Source: Bacteroidales bacterium
Lineage (GTDB): Bacteria; Bacteroidota; Bacteroidia; Bacteroidales; UBA10428
Length of the DNA stretch: 50,945 nt
Assembly (NCBI GenBank): GCA_016933335.1
Contig: JAFGBD010000011.1
Location: forward strand, 1 to 50,945
Direction: 5' to 3'
The notes under the pieces are model-generated. The model was not told the DNA's origin and did not search any database. It was given only the letters and a program-made list of their open reading frames with translations. The position numbers and the translations under genes are program-made. How positions within the stretch are numbered: the stretch's first letter is position 1; each line of letters begins with the position of its first letter. Positions 27,329-35,210 of this stretch are shown one piece after another.

Positions 27329-27506
27329 CGCTTCATTCAATCATTTTTACCTGACATTTATTCTTATTTCAAAACAGGGTATAATTTATTTGGTATAAAA
27401 TATTTTCTATAACTCAAAAGATAATTATATTTGCGCACCTGAAAAAACTGCATGATCTGTTAGTTTTATTACTGGCAGGATCTGCGGGATATCCGGGAAA
27501 AAAAAT

Positions 27507-27581
27507 GGTGGATGTAGCTCAGCTGGTTAGAGCACCAGATTGTGGTTCTGGGAGTCGTGGGTTCGAATCCCATCTTCCACC
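27507..27581 (+). tRNA. tRNA-His (anticodon GTG)
   Basis: All four arms fold. The acceptor stem is GTGGATG paired with CTTCCAC. The D arm starts GCTC, the anticodon stem CCAGA/TCTGG encloses TTGTGGT with anticodon GTG, and the T arm contains TTCGAAT. An extra G at 27507 opposite C 27581 supplies the G-1 typical of histidine tRNAs. The sixth acceptor pair is T-T (27513/27575), a mismatch. CCA is not encoded. A -7-like TATATTTG lies at 27426-27433, about 75 bases upstream. Confidence 0.95.
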
Positions 27582-27651
27582 CATATCCCTCCCGGGCGAT
27601 CATGAGCCCCGGTTTTCTGGGGCGAATAATCCCATACTTTGCAATAAAATA

Positions 27652-27659
27652 TAAATTTG
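27652..27659 (+). promoter_or_regulatory. -7 promoter element (TAAATTTG) of the small membrane protein gene
   Basis: The octamer TAAATTTG fits TAnnTTTG exactly and lies 36 bases before the ATG at 27696. The only TTTG upstream is 10 bases away, so a normal -33 element is lacking. A GCCCC/GGGGC hairpin between the tRNA and this element (about 27606-27622) may end the tRNA transcript. Confidence 0.4.
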
Positions 27660-27695
27660 TTACTTTTATTCAATACTTTCATTAATCCCCGGGTT

Positions 27696-28112
27696 ATGGC
27701 AAGCGTATTCCAGAATGTATTCCAGGTTTTTTTTCTGATAGGTTATATACTTTTGTTTATCATTTCCATTATCATCCTCAGGCCCTTCAGGTTGCACAGG
27801 AAAAGAAAAAAATCAACCGTTACATTGAAAGTGACCTATCTGCTTTACCTGGCAGCCTTCCTTTGTTTCACATATCTTCTTCTTTTCGGCAATAAAGAAC
27901 TCAGGGAAGATGATGTGCCTTATGATACCTTATTCAATGTTCATTTTTTATTATTTCTTACTGCAACCATTATCCCGAATATCGGTATCATGATACGTAA
28001 GAAAATCAGGAAGAACCGTGTTGAATACAATGTATTGTTCACAGTTATAAATCTCCTGTATTTTGTCTATCTGCTTTATTTATGCTTTTCGAGGGAATGG
28101 GCGCTTCTGTAG
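27696..28112 (+). CDS. Four-helix integral membrane protein, unknown function
   Basis: From the ATG at 27696 the product is 138 residues. An upstream TTG at 27657 would put the start inside the -7 element and is rejected. Four hydrophobic segments lie at about 5-27, 43-63, 77-96 and 107-130. Basic loops between the first two (RPFRLHRKRKK) and the last two (RKKIRKNR) place those loops in the cytoplasm. I recognise no family. It follows tRNA-His and is convergent with the CoA-binding gene. It could be a small transport or sensing component, but nothing in the sequence shows it. Confidence 0.75.
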   Translation: MASVFQNVFQVFFLIGYILLFIISIIILRPFRLHRKRKKSTVTLKVTYLLYLAAFLCFTYLLLFGNKELREDDVPYDTLFNVHFLLFLTATIIPNIGIMIRKKIRKNRVEYNVLFTVINLLYFVYLLYLCFSREWALL

Positions 28113-28203
28113 TTGACTGATTGCCCTCCATATTTTTTTTCTTTATGTTTATAACTGAAACATAAAGCATACTGCCTTTAAATGTTTGCTCTTTTAACGA
28201 TTG

Positions 28204-28659
28204 TTATTTTGGTAATCTCCCGAATATCTTAACAATGGTCCTGTGAAATTTATGAATTCCTGTAACAGGTTCAGCAAACATGTAGATACATTTTCTGTAA
28301 ATGACTTCCACCTGGTATTCTTCTGCGATTTTAACAGTGTCTTCGGTTTCAGACATTTGCTGTACCCAGATGTTTGAGATCCCTTTATTGATTGCCTCAC
28401 GTAAAACATTATCAGTTTGTTCTCTCGGGGTCACAATGAGAAGGCTTTTCACCTCACCAGGAATCTCAGATACACGATGGTAACACTTAATTCCATCAAT
28501 CTCGTCTGCACGAGGATTAACAGGAATTACTTCATAGCCCCTTTTTACCAGTTCTTTGAAAATTCCATGACCAAATTTTCTTGGATTTCTGGAGGCTCCT
28601 GCAACAGCCAGTTTCCGGGGCTCAAAAAAATTTTCAATGTTTTTTTTTGTGGTCTTCAT
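28204..28659 (-). CDS. CoA-binding domain protein
   Basis: The 151-residue product is a single Rossmann-type CoA_binding_2 domain. The opening RKLAVAGASRNPRKFGHGIF near 15-34 supplies the nucleotide-binding glycine turn. A strand then runs into GYEVIPVNPRADEI near 41-54. The remainder has a conserved IWVQQMSE near 97-104 and an early cysteine (RKCIYMF) near 122-128. The family is cytosolic and widespread, with unknown partners; relatives form the front of succinyl-CoA synthetase alpha subunits. The gene stands alone between two plus-strand genes. Confidence 0.92.
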   Translation of the reverse strand: MKTTKKNIENFFEPRKLAVAGASRNPRKFGHGIFKELVKRGYEVIPVNPRADEIDGIKCYHRVSEIPGEVKSLLIVTPREQTDNVLREAINKGISNIWVQQMSETEDTVKIAEEYQVEVIYRKCIYMFAEPVTGIHKFHRTIVKIFGRLPK

Positions 28660-28779
28660 ATAAAAATTATGAATAATCAGGTTTTCTTTACGGGTTTTGC
28701 TTCTGAATAAATAAATCTTTTATTTGATGAATGCCATTTATTCAGGTAACTATTTATGAAAACAACATTAAATGACAAA

Positions 28780-28810
28780 TTTGGGTTAAATATAATAAAT
28801 CATATATTTG
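28780..28810 (+). promoter_or_regulatory. Bacteroidota sigma-A promoter of the LEA-type lipoprotein operon
   Basis: TTTG at 28780-28783 is followed after exactly 19 bases by TATATTTG at 28803-28810, a full consensus match. It lies 28 bases before the ATG at 28839 and probably drives the run through the PurF-like gene. Confidence 0.8.
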
Positions 28811-28838
28811 TCCGGAAGATAATTATAAAAAAACAGTG

Positions 28839-29300
28839 ATGAATAAAAAAGGCCTTGGATTTATCACACTTTATTGTTGCTTTTTATTGATCTCATGCGG
28901 CAAAATCAATGAAGTGGAGATCCGCGGTGCCGATAATCTCAGATACAACGGATTTAAAAATAACCAGGTGGAATTTGAAGCCGATATCCGGGTATTCAAT
29001 CCAAGTTCCCATAAAATAAAAGTCAGGGAAATTGATATGAAGCTGCTGGTGAATGATATGTATCTCGGCAGGCTCCAAAATGCAGAAGAGTTTTATATCC
29101 TTCCCCGGTCTGACGAGTTTATCAGTGTTTCATTCAGGTTAAGGATAGCCAATCTTTTTACAGGGCTTTCAACCATCTCAGGATTGTATCATCAAAGAAA
29201 TCTGAAAGTGGAAGTTAATGGATTTGTGAAAGCAAAGACCGCATTTTATAAAAAGAAGATTGATGTTCGTGAAATTACTTATATAGATGCTTTGAAATAA
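28839..29300 (+). CDS. LEA type 2-like lipoprotein
   Basis: The 153-residue protein starts at the ATG at 28839; the codon before is GTG. It has a lipoprotein signal with lipobox LISC near 16-19. The mature part is a beta-sandwich of the LEA_2/WHy type, shown by VEFEADIRVFNPSSHKIKV near 46-64 followed by alternating strands. These domains appear in desiccation and stress proteins of plants and in many bacterial lipoproteins of unknown role. It is the first gene downstream of a consensus promoter. The SPOR gene follows after about 50 bases and the PurF-like gene is next. Confidence 0.82.
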   Translation: MNKKGLGFITLYCCFLLISCGKINEVEIRGADNLRYNGFKNNQVEFEADIRVFNPSSHKIKVREIDMKLLVNDMYLGRLQNAEEFYILPRSDEFISVSFRLRIANLFTGLSTISGLYHQRNLKVEVNGFVKAKTAFYKKKIDVREITYIDALK

Positions 29301-29350
29301 TATAATGCATCATGTTATTGAAAAAAACTCTAATTTTGCGGCTGACAATC

Positions 29351-29809
29351 ATGCCTGAAATGAAAAGTCTGGTCTGTATAATGGTATTGTTTTTTTCAAT
29401 CCCGGAATTTTCAGGGGCTCAGACCTCGTCAGATATATTATCCAAACTTCAGGAGGAAAATAAAAACGGAGGCATGGTAAAAATCATTCAAAGCGAAAGT
29501 ATCAGGAACGTTCTGCTCCTTCACCTGGCAACACAAAGAAAAAGCATCCGGAACAACGGTTACAGAATTTGTATTTTTGCAGACTCCGGTCAGGAGGCCA
29601 ACAGGCAGGCAGAACATGTGCGCTCAGTCTTTATGAGCATATACAGGGATGTCCGTCCATATAAAACGTTTAACTATCCCTTTTACAGGGTATATGTTGG
29701 TGATTTTAAAACAAAAAGCGAGGCACTGAAATTTCTTAAAACATTGGAAAGAAATTTTCCCAATGCATATATTGTTTCAGATGTTGTCTCACAATCAGTG
29801 TTAATGTAA
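29351..29809 (+). CDS. Secreted SPOR-domain protein
   Basis: An in-frame start exists at 29312, but the ATG at 29351 (or 29360) begins a cleaner signal peptide ending SGAQ. The product is about 152 residues. From about residue 60 it resembles a SPOR domain, with alternating strands and helices and the typical YRVYVGDFKTKSEALKFLKT motif. SPOR domains bind denuded peptidoglycan glycans, often at division sites. The short length means it is essentially a signal peptide plus one domain. It lies 18 bases before the PurF-like gene, an odd pairing of envelope and purine genes. Confidence 0.78.
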   Translation: MPEMKSLVCIMVLFFSIPEFSGAQTSSDILSKLQEENKNGGMVKIIQSESIRNVLLLHLATQRKSIRNNGYRICIFADSGQEANRQAEHVRSVFMSIYRDVRPYKTFNYPFYRVYVGDFKTKSEALKFLKTLERNFPNAYIVSDVVSQSVLM

Positions 29810-29827
29810 TAAACAAGACAATTCAGG

Positions 29828-31726
29828 ATGAGTGATGAGATAAAGCATGAATGTGGAATTGCCCTTGTCCGACTTCTTAAACCCCTGGAATATTATCAGC
29901 TTAAATACGGAACCTGGAAGTACGGCTTGCAGAAGCTTTACCTGTTGATGGAAAAACAACATAACAGGGGTCAGGACGGAGCAGGTATTGTTACTGTAAA
30001 ACTTGATCTTGAGCCGGGGAAGGAATATATGCATCAGGTCAGATCCATTGATACTTCTGCTATTAATGACGTTTTTAGAAAAATAGAGAACTCATTCAAT
30101 AACCATGAACACTTGCTGGAAAGAATCTCTGATCCTTCATGGGCTAAAGAAAATCTTCCGTTTGCCGGCGAGCTTATGTTCGGACATTTAAGGTATGGTA
30201 CTCACGGCAAAAACAAAATTGAGAATGTACATCCCGTAACACGTTTCAATAACTGGAAGACCAGGAACCTGGTGTTGGGAGGTAATTTTAACCTGACCAA
30301 TGTCGATGAATTGTTCTGCATACTTATCGATCTTGGTCAATATCCAAGAGATTTCATTGACACCGTAATCATGCTCGAAAATATCGGTCATTTTCTGGAT
30401 GTTGAAAATCAGAAAGAGTTTGAAAAATATAAGCAGGAGGGCTATACCAACAGGTACATATCTGAATTGATAGCCCAGAATATTAAAATTGAGAATGTCC
30501 TCAGGGAATCCAGTAAAAAGTGGGACGGAGGTTATGTTATCGCCGGACTTCTGGGCCACGGAGATGCTTTTGTCATCAGAGATCCCTGGGGAATCAGGCC
30601 GGCCTTCTATTATTATGATGAAGAGATAGCCGTTGTCACAAGCGAACGTCCTGTCATTCAAACCGTAATGAATGTCGAATATGAGGACATCAAAGAGGTA
30701 AATCCCGGGGAGGCAGTCATCATCAAAAAAAATGGCAGAATATATAATCCACTCATCCGCGAGCCTTTTGAAAAAAAATCCTGTTCGTTTGAAAGAATAT
30801 ATTTTTCACGGGGTAGCGACAAAGAAATATACAGGGAACGTAAAATGCTCGGAAACCTGTTGACACCTCAGATCATAGAGGCTGTTGAAGGCGATCTGGA
30901 AAATACGGTTTTTTCATATATACCCAATACTGCCGAATCTGCCTTTTACGGGATGATGCAGGGTATTGAATTATTTATGAAAAATCAGGAGAAAGAAAAA
31001 ATCCTGAAGCTCGGAAGAGACATTACGGACCATGAACTTGAGCGCATCATTTCGCTTAGGCCGCGTATTGAAAAAGTGGCAATCAAAGACATCAAGCTCA
31101 GAACATTCATTGCACAGGATAAGGGAAGAGATGATCTTGTCGAGCACATTTACGACATTACTTACGATACCATCAGAAAAGGTATTGATAACCTTGTGGT
31201 GATTGACGACTCTATTGTCAGGGGAACTACCCTGAAGCACAGTATTATCAGAATTCTTGACAGGCTGCAGCCTAAAAGAATCGTCATTGTGTCATCTTCA
31301 CCGCAGATAAGATACCCTGACTGCTACGGGATTGATATGGCCATACTGGGCGATTTTATTGCTTTCAGGGCTGCCTTTAACCTGCTGAAAGAAACAGGTA
31401 ATGATTTCATCATCAATGATGTCTATAAAAAATCGAAAGCACAGGAAGAGCTGCCCAAAGAAGAAATTGTCAATTATGTGCAGGATATCTACAAACCATT
31501 TACCCAGGAACAAATTTCTGATAAAATCGCACAGATGCTGAAGAATTCAAATATCCATGCCGATCTGAAAATTGTCTACCAGACTATTGAAAATCTGCAT
31601 AAAGCATGTCCGGATAATCTTGGCGACTGGTACTTTACCGGTAATTATCCGACACCGGGAGGCAATAAAGTAGTTAACCGATCATTTATCAATTTTATAG
31701 AAGGCCGGAATATAAGAGCATATTAA
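29828..31726 (+). CDS. purF: Amidophosphoribosyltransferase-like protein (PurF family)
   Basis: The 632-residue protein joins a class II glutamine amidotransferase domain to a phosphoribosyltransferase domain. HECGIA holds the likely catalytic Cys at position 9; the seven residues after Met could be removed to expose it. KQHNRGQDGAG near 38-48 and FGHLRYGTHG near 118-127 are further amidotransferase motifs. The PRPP loop VVIDDSIVRGTT lies near 457-468. PurF catalyses the first step of purine synthesis, making phosphoribosylamine. It is about 130 residues longer than Escherichia coli PurF, mainly through insertions in the first domain and a C-terminal extension. Bacteroidota often carry such a second, divergent form, so I would not assume it is the only purF. 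Confidence 0.85.
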   Translation: MSDEIKHECGIALVRLLKPLEYYQLKYGTWKYGLQKLYLLMEKQHNRGQDGAGIVTVKLDLEPGKEYMHQVRSIDTSAINDVFRKIENSFNNHEHLLERISDPSWAKENLPFAGELMFGHLRYGTHGKNKIENVHPVTRFNNWKTRNLVLGGNFNLTNVDELFCILIDLGQYPRDFIDTVIMLENIGHFLDVENQKEFEKYKQEGYTNRYISELIAQNIKIENVLRESSKKWDGGYVIAGLLGHGDAFVIRDPWGIRPAFYYYDEEIAVVTSERPVIQTVMNVEYEDIKEVNPGEAVIIKKNGRIYNPLIREPFEKKSCSFERIYFSRGSDKEIYRERKMLGNLLTPQIIEAVEGDLENTVFSYIPNTAESAFYGMMQGIELFMKNQEKEKILKLGRDITDHELERIISLRPRIEKVAIKDIKLRTFIAQDKGRDDLVEHIYDITYDTIRKGIDNLVVIDDSIVRGTTLKHSIIRILDRLQPKRIVIVSSSPQIRYPDCYGIDMAILGDFIAFRAAFNLLKETGNDFIINDVYKKSKAQEELPKEEIVNYVQDIYKPFTQEQISDKIAQMLKNSNIHADLKIVYQTIENLHKACPDNLGDWYFTGNYPTPGGNKVVNRSFINFIEGRNIRAY

Positions 31727-31739
31727 AACAACAATTCTC

Positions 31740-34109
31740 ATGAATTGTTATATCAAGGTAATCCTGATAACGAGCAATATGCCTTACAACAATATGAACC
31801 TGAGACACAGAAGAACAGGTTACGGTTTTAAAAAACTGGTGATCTGTACCTGTCTTGGTTTTATTGGAACTTCATACCTGTCATATTGTCAGAAGCCTTC
31901 AGATATTATTGATTTATACTATACCAACCAAGCGTTCCTGGAATATCTTGTAAAATCCGGTATTGATAGTATCAGGAGGCAGAACCGGCTTCCGTTTCTC
32001 TATAATGATTCGATATGCTATCTTGCTGCCAACGATCATGCACAGTATCTGATGGACTTTGAGGAGATCATGCATTTTCAAAGCGATTCATCAAAAAAAA
32101 CACCCCAGGAGAGAGTTGAGTATTACGGAGCAAAAGGATACATTGCCGGTGAGAATATTGTGAAGATATTCCTGCATACTCCTTTTTCATATCGTGTCGG
32201 CGTTTCAAAACCAAATACAATGGCGGTCTCAACCTATCAGGAGGCTGCACAATTTGTTGTCAATGCCTGGGTAAACAGTGCCGAGCATTTCATCAATATC
32301 CTGTCAAAAGATTATGACGTGACCGGAGTTGCTGCAATAGTAAATGAAGATGAAAAATCACTGATATGCGTGCAGGTATTTGCAGAAGTTGATACGAGCT
32401 ATCATTTTAAATCCTGGCCTTCAGTTTTTCCATATGATAATCTCGTTCACGAACAGGAAATTCCATCAGCATCATCTGATCCTGAAAATATCAGTTGCGA
32501 AAAAAAACGAAAATGGAATATAGGGTATCCTTCAGATGAAGAAGAAATCACCCTTTTAAACAAACTGATCGGATCTTCACCCAAATGGAATATTATTTAT
32601 AAAGGTAATGATGTATATCTGAATATGGGAAAGACTGAGTCTGCCTTAAAGCTGTTTAATAACAAATATGACGGACTGGCACTTGAGATCGTTCCCTTTC
32701 ATGTTTATTATTGCAACAGCAGTTCCGGATCAATGTCTTCAACACAGGAGACTGAAAACTGCATTTTTAACAGTGAGATAACAAAACCGGTTTACCTTGA
32801 CAGGTTATTCCGGAAAAAACTTGATCCTCCTAAAGACGATGAAGAGCATGACCTGTTCATCCCTTATGCCGGTAGAATACCTGATAATATAACCGAGCCC
32901 TATGAAGTGAATGTTCTTTTTCTTAAAAACAACAAAATATACAAGCTGATACAATCTCATCACCTGTGCGGTCAAATTCCGGATCATCTCACTAAAGTTC
33001 CTTTATACATATATGATACAGTGCCTTATGAAAATTATAAATACAATCCCGCATATATGATTAATACCATAGATATCAGGTCTCTGCCATACGGTGATAC
33101 TGTTAACTTTTATGATAACCCTGTCCCTGATTCAGACAGTCTTGCGGTTACGGAATACCTGAAATTGTTTTCCCTTATACCGGTTGCCGGACAGTCTGAG
33201 GATTATCCCGGCAGACTGTTTAATCTTATATATGCCCGCATGGACAGTATCCAGAATTACCTGTTCAGCAGGTTTCTCGAGAACAAAATAGAATTTCATA
33301 TCATTGAAAAACTACCTGCCCTGATAACAGACCATGAAGGATATTTTCACCGTTCGCAACCCCTGTCACAATTATATTACGACCGCATGATTTTCAAATA
33401 CCGGCACATAAAGGATGAATTGCCGGATACGGAATTTCTGAGAATCAACGAAACGATGAAAAATTTCAGAAATCCGCTGCCTGTTGCACATTACAATTAC
33501 TATGCACTGCTGGTCAGATACATGGATGAAAACATTACACAGAGTATCTCACTTGCCAACCTCCGTGAGATTTCTAGTATTTTACGACGGATAGAGGGCC
33601 GGATACCACAGGCTTATTTTGATTCGCTAAGTATATTTTATCATTCCCAGCGTGTTTTGAAATATTATTCTGATGGAATGTTTGATTACAGAAGGATGTA
33701 TTCCTCCCTGGAATATATCCATCATTATTATGAAACACATTATCTTTCACCGGAAAGTCGTGTCATCCTCGCCAGGTTTTTCATCCATTTCAGGCTGTAT
33801 GATTTTGCATTTGAAAGTATTTTACCTGCCGCCGGACTAAATCCTTACTATAAAGAAGCCTATATATTGTATCTTAAAATATATTATTCAGGACTGGTTA
33901 AGCAAGAAAACACAACCGGATATTATGAACAAATTCTGAATGCCTCAAGTGTCCTGTCAACTGAAGAATGGCTGGGATTGTTTGAGGGCCCGTGTCGTAT
34001 CAACTTTCAGTTACTGGATTACGAACCCCTTAGAGATCTGTATTGCGCAAAGAGAAGGAGCCTTCAGCTTAAAAATCCGGACAAGGCAACATCCTGGGTT
34101 TTCTTTTGA
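31740..34109 (+). CDS. Large exported protein with N-terminal CAP (SCP/PR1) domain
   Basis: The frame gives 789 residues from the ATG at 31740; an ATG at 31794 is an alternative that shortens the leader. A hydrophobic export signal ends near SYCQ. From about 60 to 220 the sequence fits a CAP domain, with NDHAQYLMDFEEIMHFQ, a GYIAGENIV motif (classically GENI), and WVNSAEHFINIL (the usual W-S-xxH-xxN-ll block). About 560 residues follow with no recognisable domain, rich in Tyr and charged residues and largely helical near the end. CAP proteins are secreted and often bind lipids or act in adhesion. The 3' end overlaps the convergent PorP/SprF gene by 41 bases. Confidence 0.8.
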   Translation: MNCYIKVILITSNMPYNNMNLRHRRTGYGFKKLVICTCLGFIGTSYLSYCQKPSDIIDLYYTNQAFLEYLVKSGIDSIRRQNRLPFLYNDSICYLAANDHAQYLMDFEEIMHFQSDSSKKTPQERVEYYGAKGYIAGENIVKIFLHTPFSYRVGVSKPNTMAVSTYQEAAQFVVNAWVNSAEHFINILSKDYDVTGVAAIVNEDEKSLICVQVFAEVDTSYHFKSWPSVFPYDNLVHEQEIPSASSDPENISCEKKRKWNIGYPSDEEEITLLNKLIGSSPKWNIIYKGNDVYLNMGKTESALKLFNNKYDGLALEIVPFHVYYCNSSSGSMSSTQETENCIFNSEITKPVYLDRLFRKKLDPPKDDEEHDLFIPYAGRIPDNITEPYEVNVLFLKNNKIYKLIQSHHLCGQIPDHLTKVPLYIYDTVPYENYKYNPAYMINTIDIRSLPYGDTVNFYDNPVPDSDSLAVTEYLKLFSLIPVAGQSEDYPGRLFNLIYARMDSIQNYLFSRFLENKIEFHIIEKLPALITDHEGYFHRSQPLSQLYYDRMIFKYRHIKDELPDTEFLRINETMKNFRNPLPVAHYNYYALLVRYMDENITQSISLANLREISSILRRIEGRIPQAYFDSLSIFYHSQRVLKYYSDGMFDYRRMYSSLEYIHHYYETHYLSPESRVILARFFIHFRLYDFAFESILPAAGLNPYYKEAYILYLKIYYSGLVKQENTTGYYEQILNASSVLSTEEWLGLFEGPCRINFQLLDYEPLRDLYCAKRRSLQLKNPDKATSWVFF

Positions 34110-35064
34110 TCTTTTTGGTTTTAAAAGAATATGACACCGACACCTCGTGTGAACCGCCTGTTTTGGCAATCAATCTGGAAAAGGTGAAGTCATAGCTGTA
34201 TCCGATATTAAGGTTCCTGACTTTGTATCCTGTTAGTATTGTAAAAGCATCCCTGTTAAAAACCTCTTTATAGAATGGGATACCCCTGTACCAGAAACCC
34301 AGTACGATTGGACTCCGGTGCCAGTATATGCCGACATCGAGCTGCCGGAACTTTTCCTGCGCCTTAAAAAGGTATGCAATATGGAAGGTGGTCGGGATGG
34401 GTCGTAAAAGACTCTCATTTTTAACAATCTTGGTTCCGCCATAAAATGAGTACTTCAGAGGAACACGGGCAGGATTATCATCTGCCTGCTCATAAAAGTA
34501 AAATGACTGGTTCGGTCTCAGGATGTGGTCAATGGAAACCCCAAACCAGAACCTGTCGGAATATCCCAGCACAGATGTTGAAAAATCAATATCGCCAACA
34601 TTATCCATCGGGGTCATTTCTGATGTTGTCGGAGAATTTCCGCTGGCAGAGATCTGATCGTTCCATAACAATGCATTGAAATCAACTCCTCTTTCGGTAT
34701 ACATCAGGTTCATACCCGGCCGTAAGTGCCAGTTCTTAAATATTCTGAAGTCAAACGAATAGTGGATGCCGAAATTAGTTGTGCTTAGCCTGCCGGTACC
34801 TGCTTCATCTTTCATAACCAGTAATCCAAGCCCGCTTCTGAATTTTTCAAAATACTTGTCAAAAGATATTGAATAGGTAACAAAACCATTGGGTATCTCA
34901 GGCCACTGGTTACGGTAATTCAAAGAAAGCCTGTTGTTCTCGGTTAATCCTGTAAACGAGGGAGCCAGGTACAGGTAATTGGAATAGAACTGCGAAAACT
35001 GGGGGTCCTGTCCGTATACCATGGAACCTGCCGATAAAATCAATATGTAGATGATTCTTTTCAA
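34069..35064 (-). CDS. PorP/SprF-family type IX secretion outer-membrane protein
   Basis: The 331-residue product has a signal peptide (about 1-18, ending VYGQ). The DPQFSQFYSNYLYLAPSFTG motif directly after it is the signature of the PorP/SprF family. The remainder is a predicted outer-membrane beta-barrel of alternating strands with aromatic ends. In Flavobacterium, SprF supports secretion and surface assembly of the adhesin SprB, and each large adhesin often has its own SprF-like partner. Here it lies 146 bases after the 1,922-residue adhesin on the same strand, consistent with such a pair. The core T9SS genes are not in the window. Confidence 0.95.
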   Translation of the reverse strand: MKRIIYILILSAGSMVYGQDPQFSQFYSNYLYLAPSFTGLTENNRLSLNYRNQWPEIPNGFVTYSISFDKYFEKFRSGLGLLVMKDEAGTGRLSTTNFGIHYSFDFRIFKNWHLRPGMNLMYTERGVDFNALLWNDQISASGNSPTTSEMTPMDNVGDIDFSTSVLGYSDRFWFGVSIDHILRPNQSFYFYEQADDNPARVPLKYSFYGGTKIVKNESLLRPIPTTFHIAYLFKAQEKFRQLDVGIYWHRSPIVLGFWYRGIPFYKEVFNRDAFTILTGYKVRNLNIGYSYDFTFSRLIAKTGGSHEVSVSYSFKTKKIKRKPRMLPCPDF

Positions 35065-35210
35065 TTTGAGAATCTGGTTGTTGTTCAGTACAGGTCTATA
35101 AACCTGTTTTTCACTTTCCGGGCACTTATTATTGGTTCATCTGTTCTGAATTCCGGATACATGATTTATTTGTCTTTTATGTTATATCCTTCATCCCCGG
35201 TTTATGGTTT

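Noticed and set aside
27389..27433. TTTG and TATATTTG as a full promoter for tRNA-His
   Set aside because: The spacing is 33 bases, far from the usual 19-21, so only the -7 half is credible.
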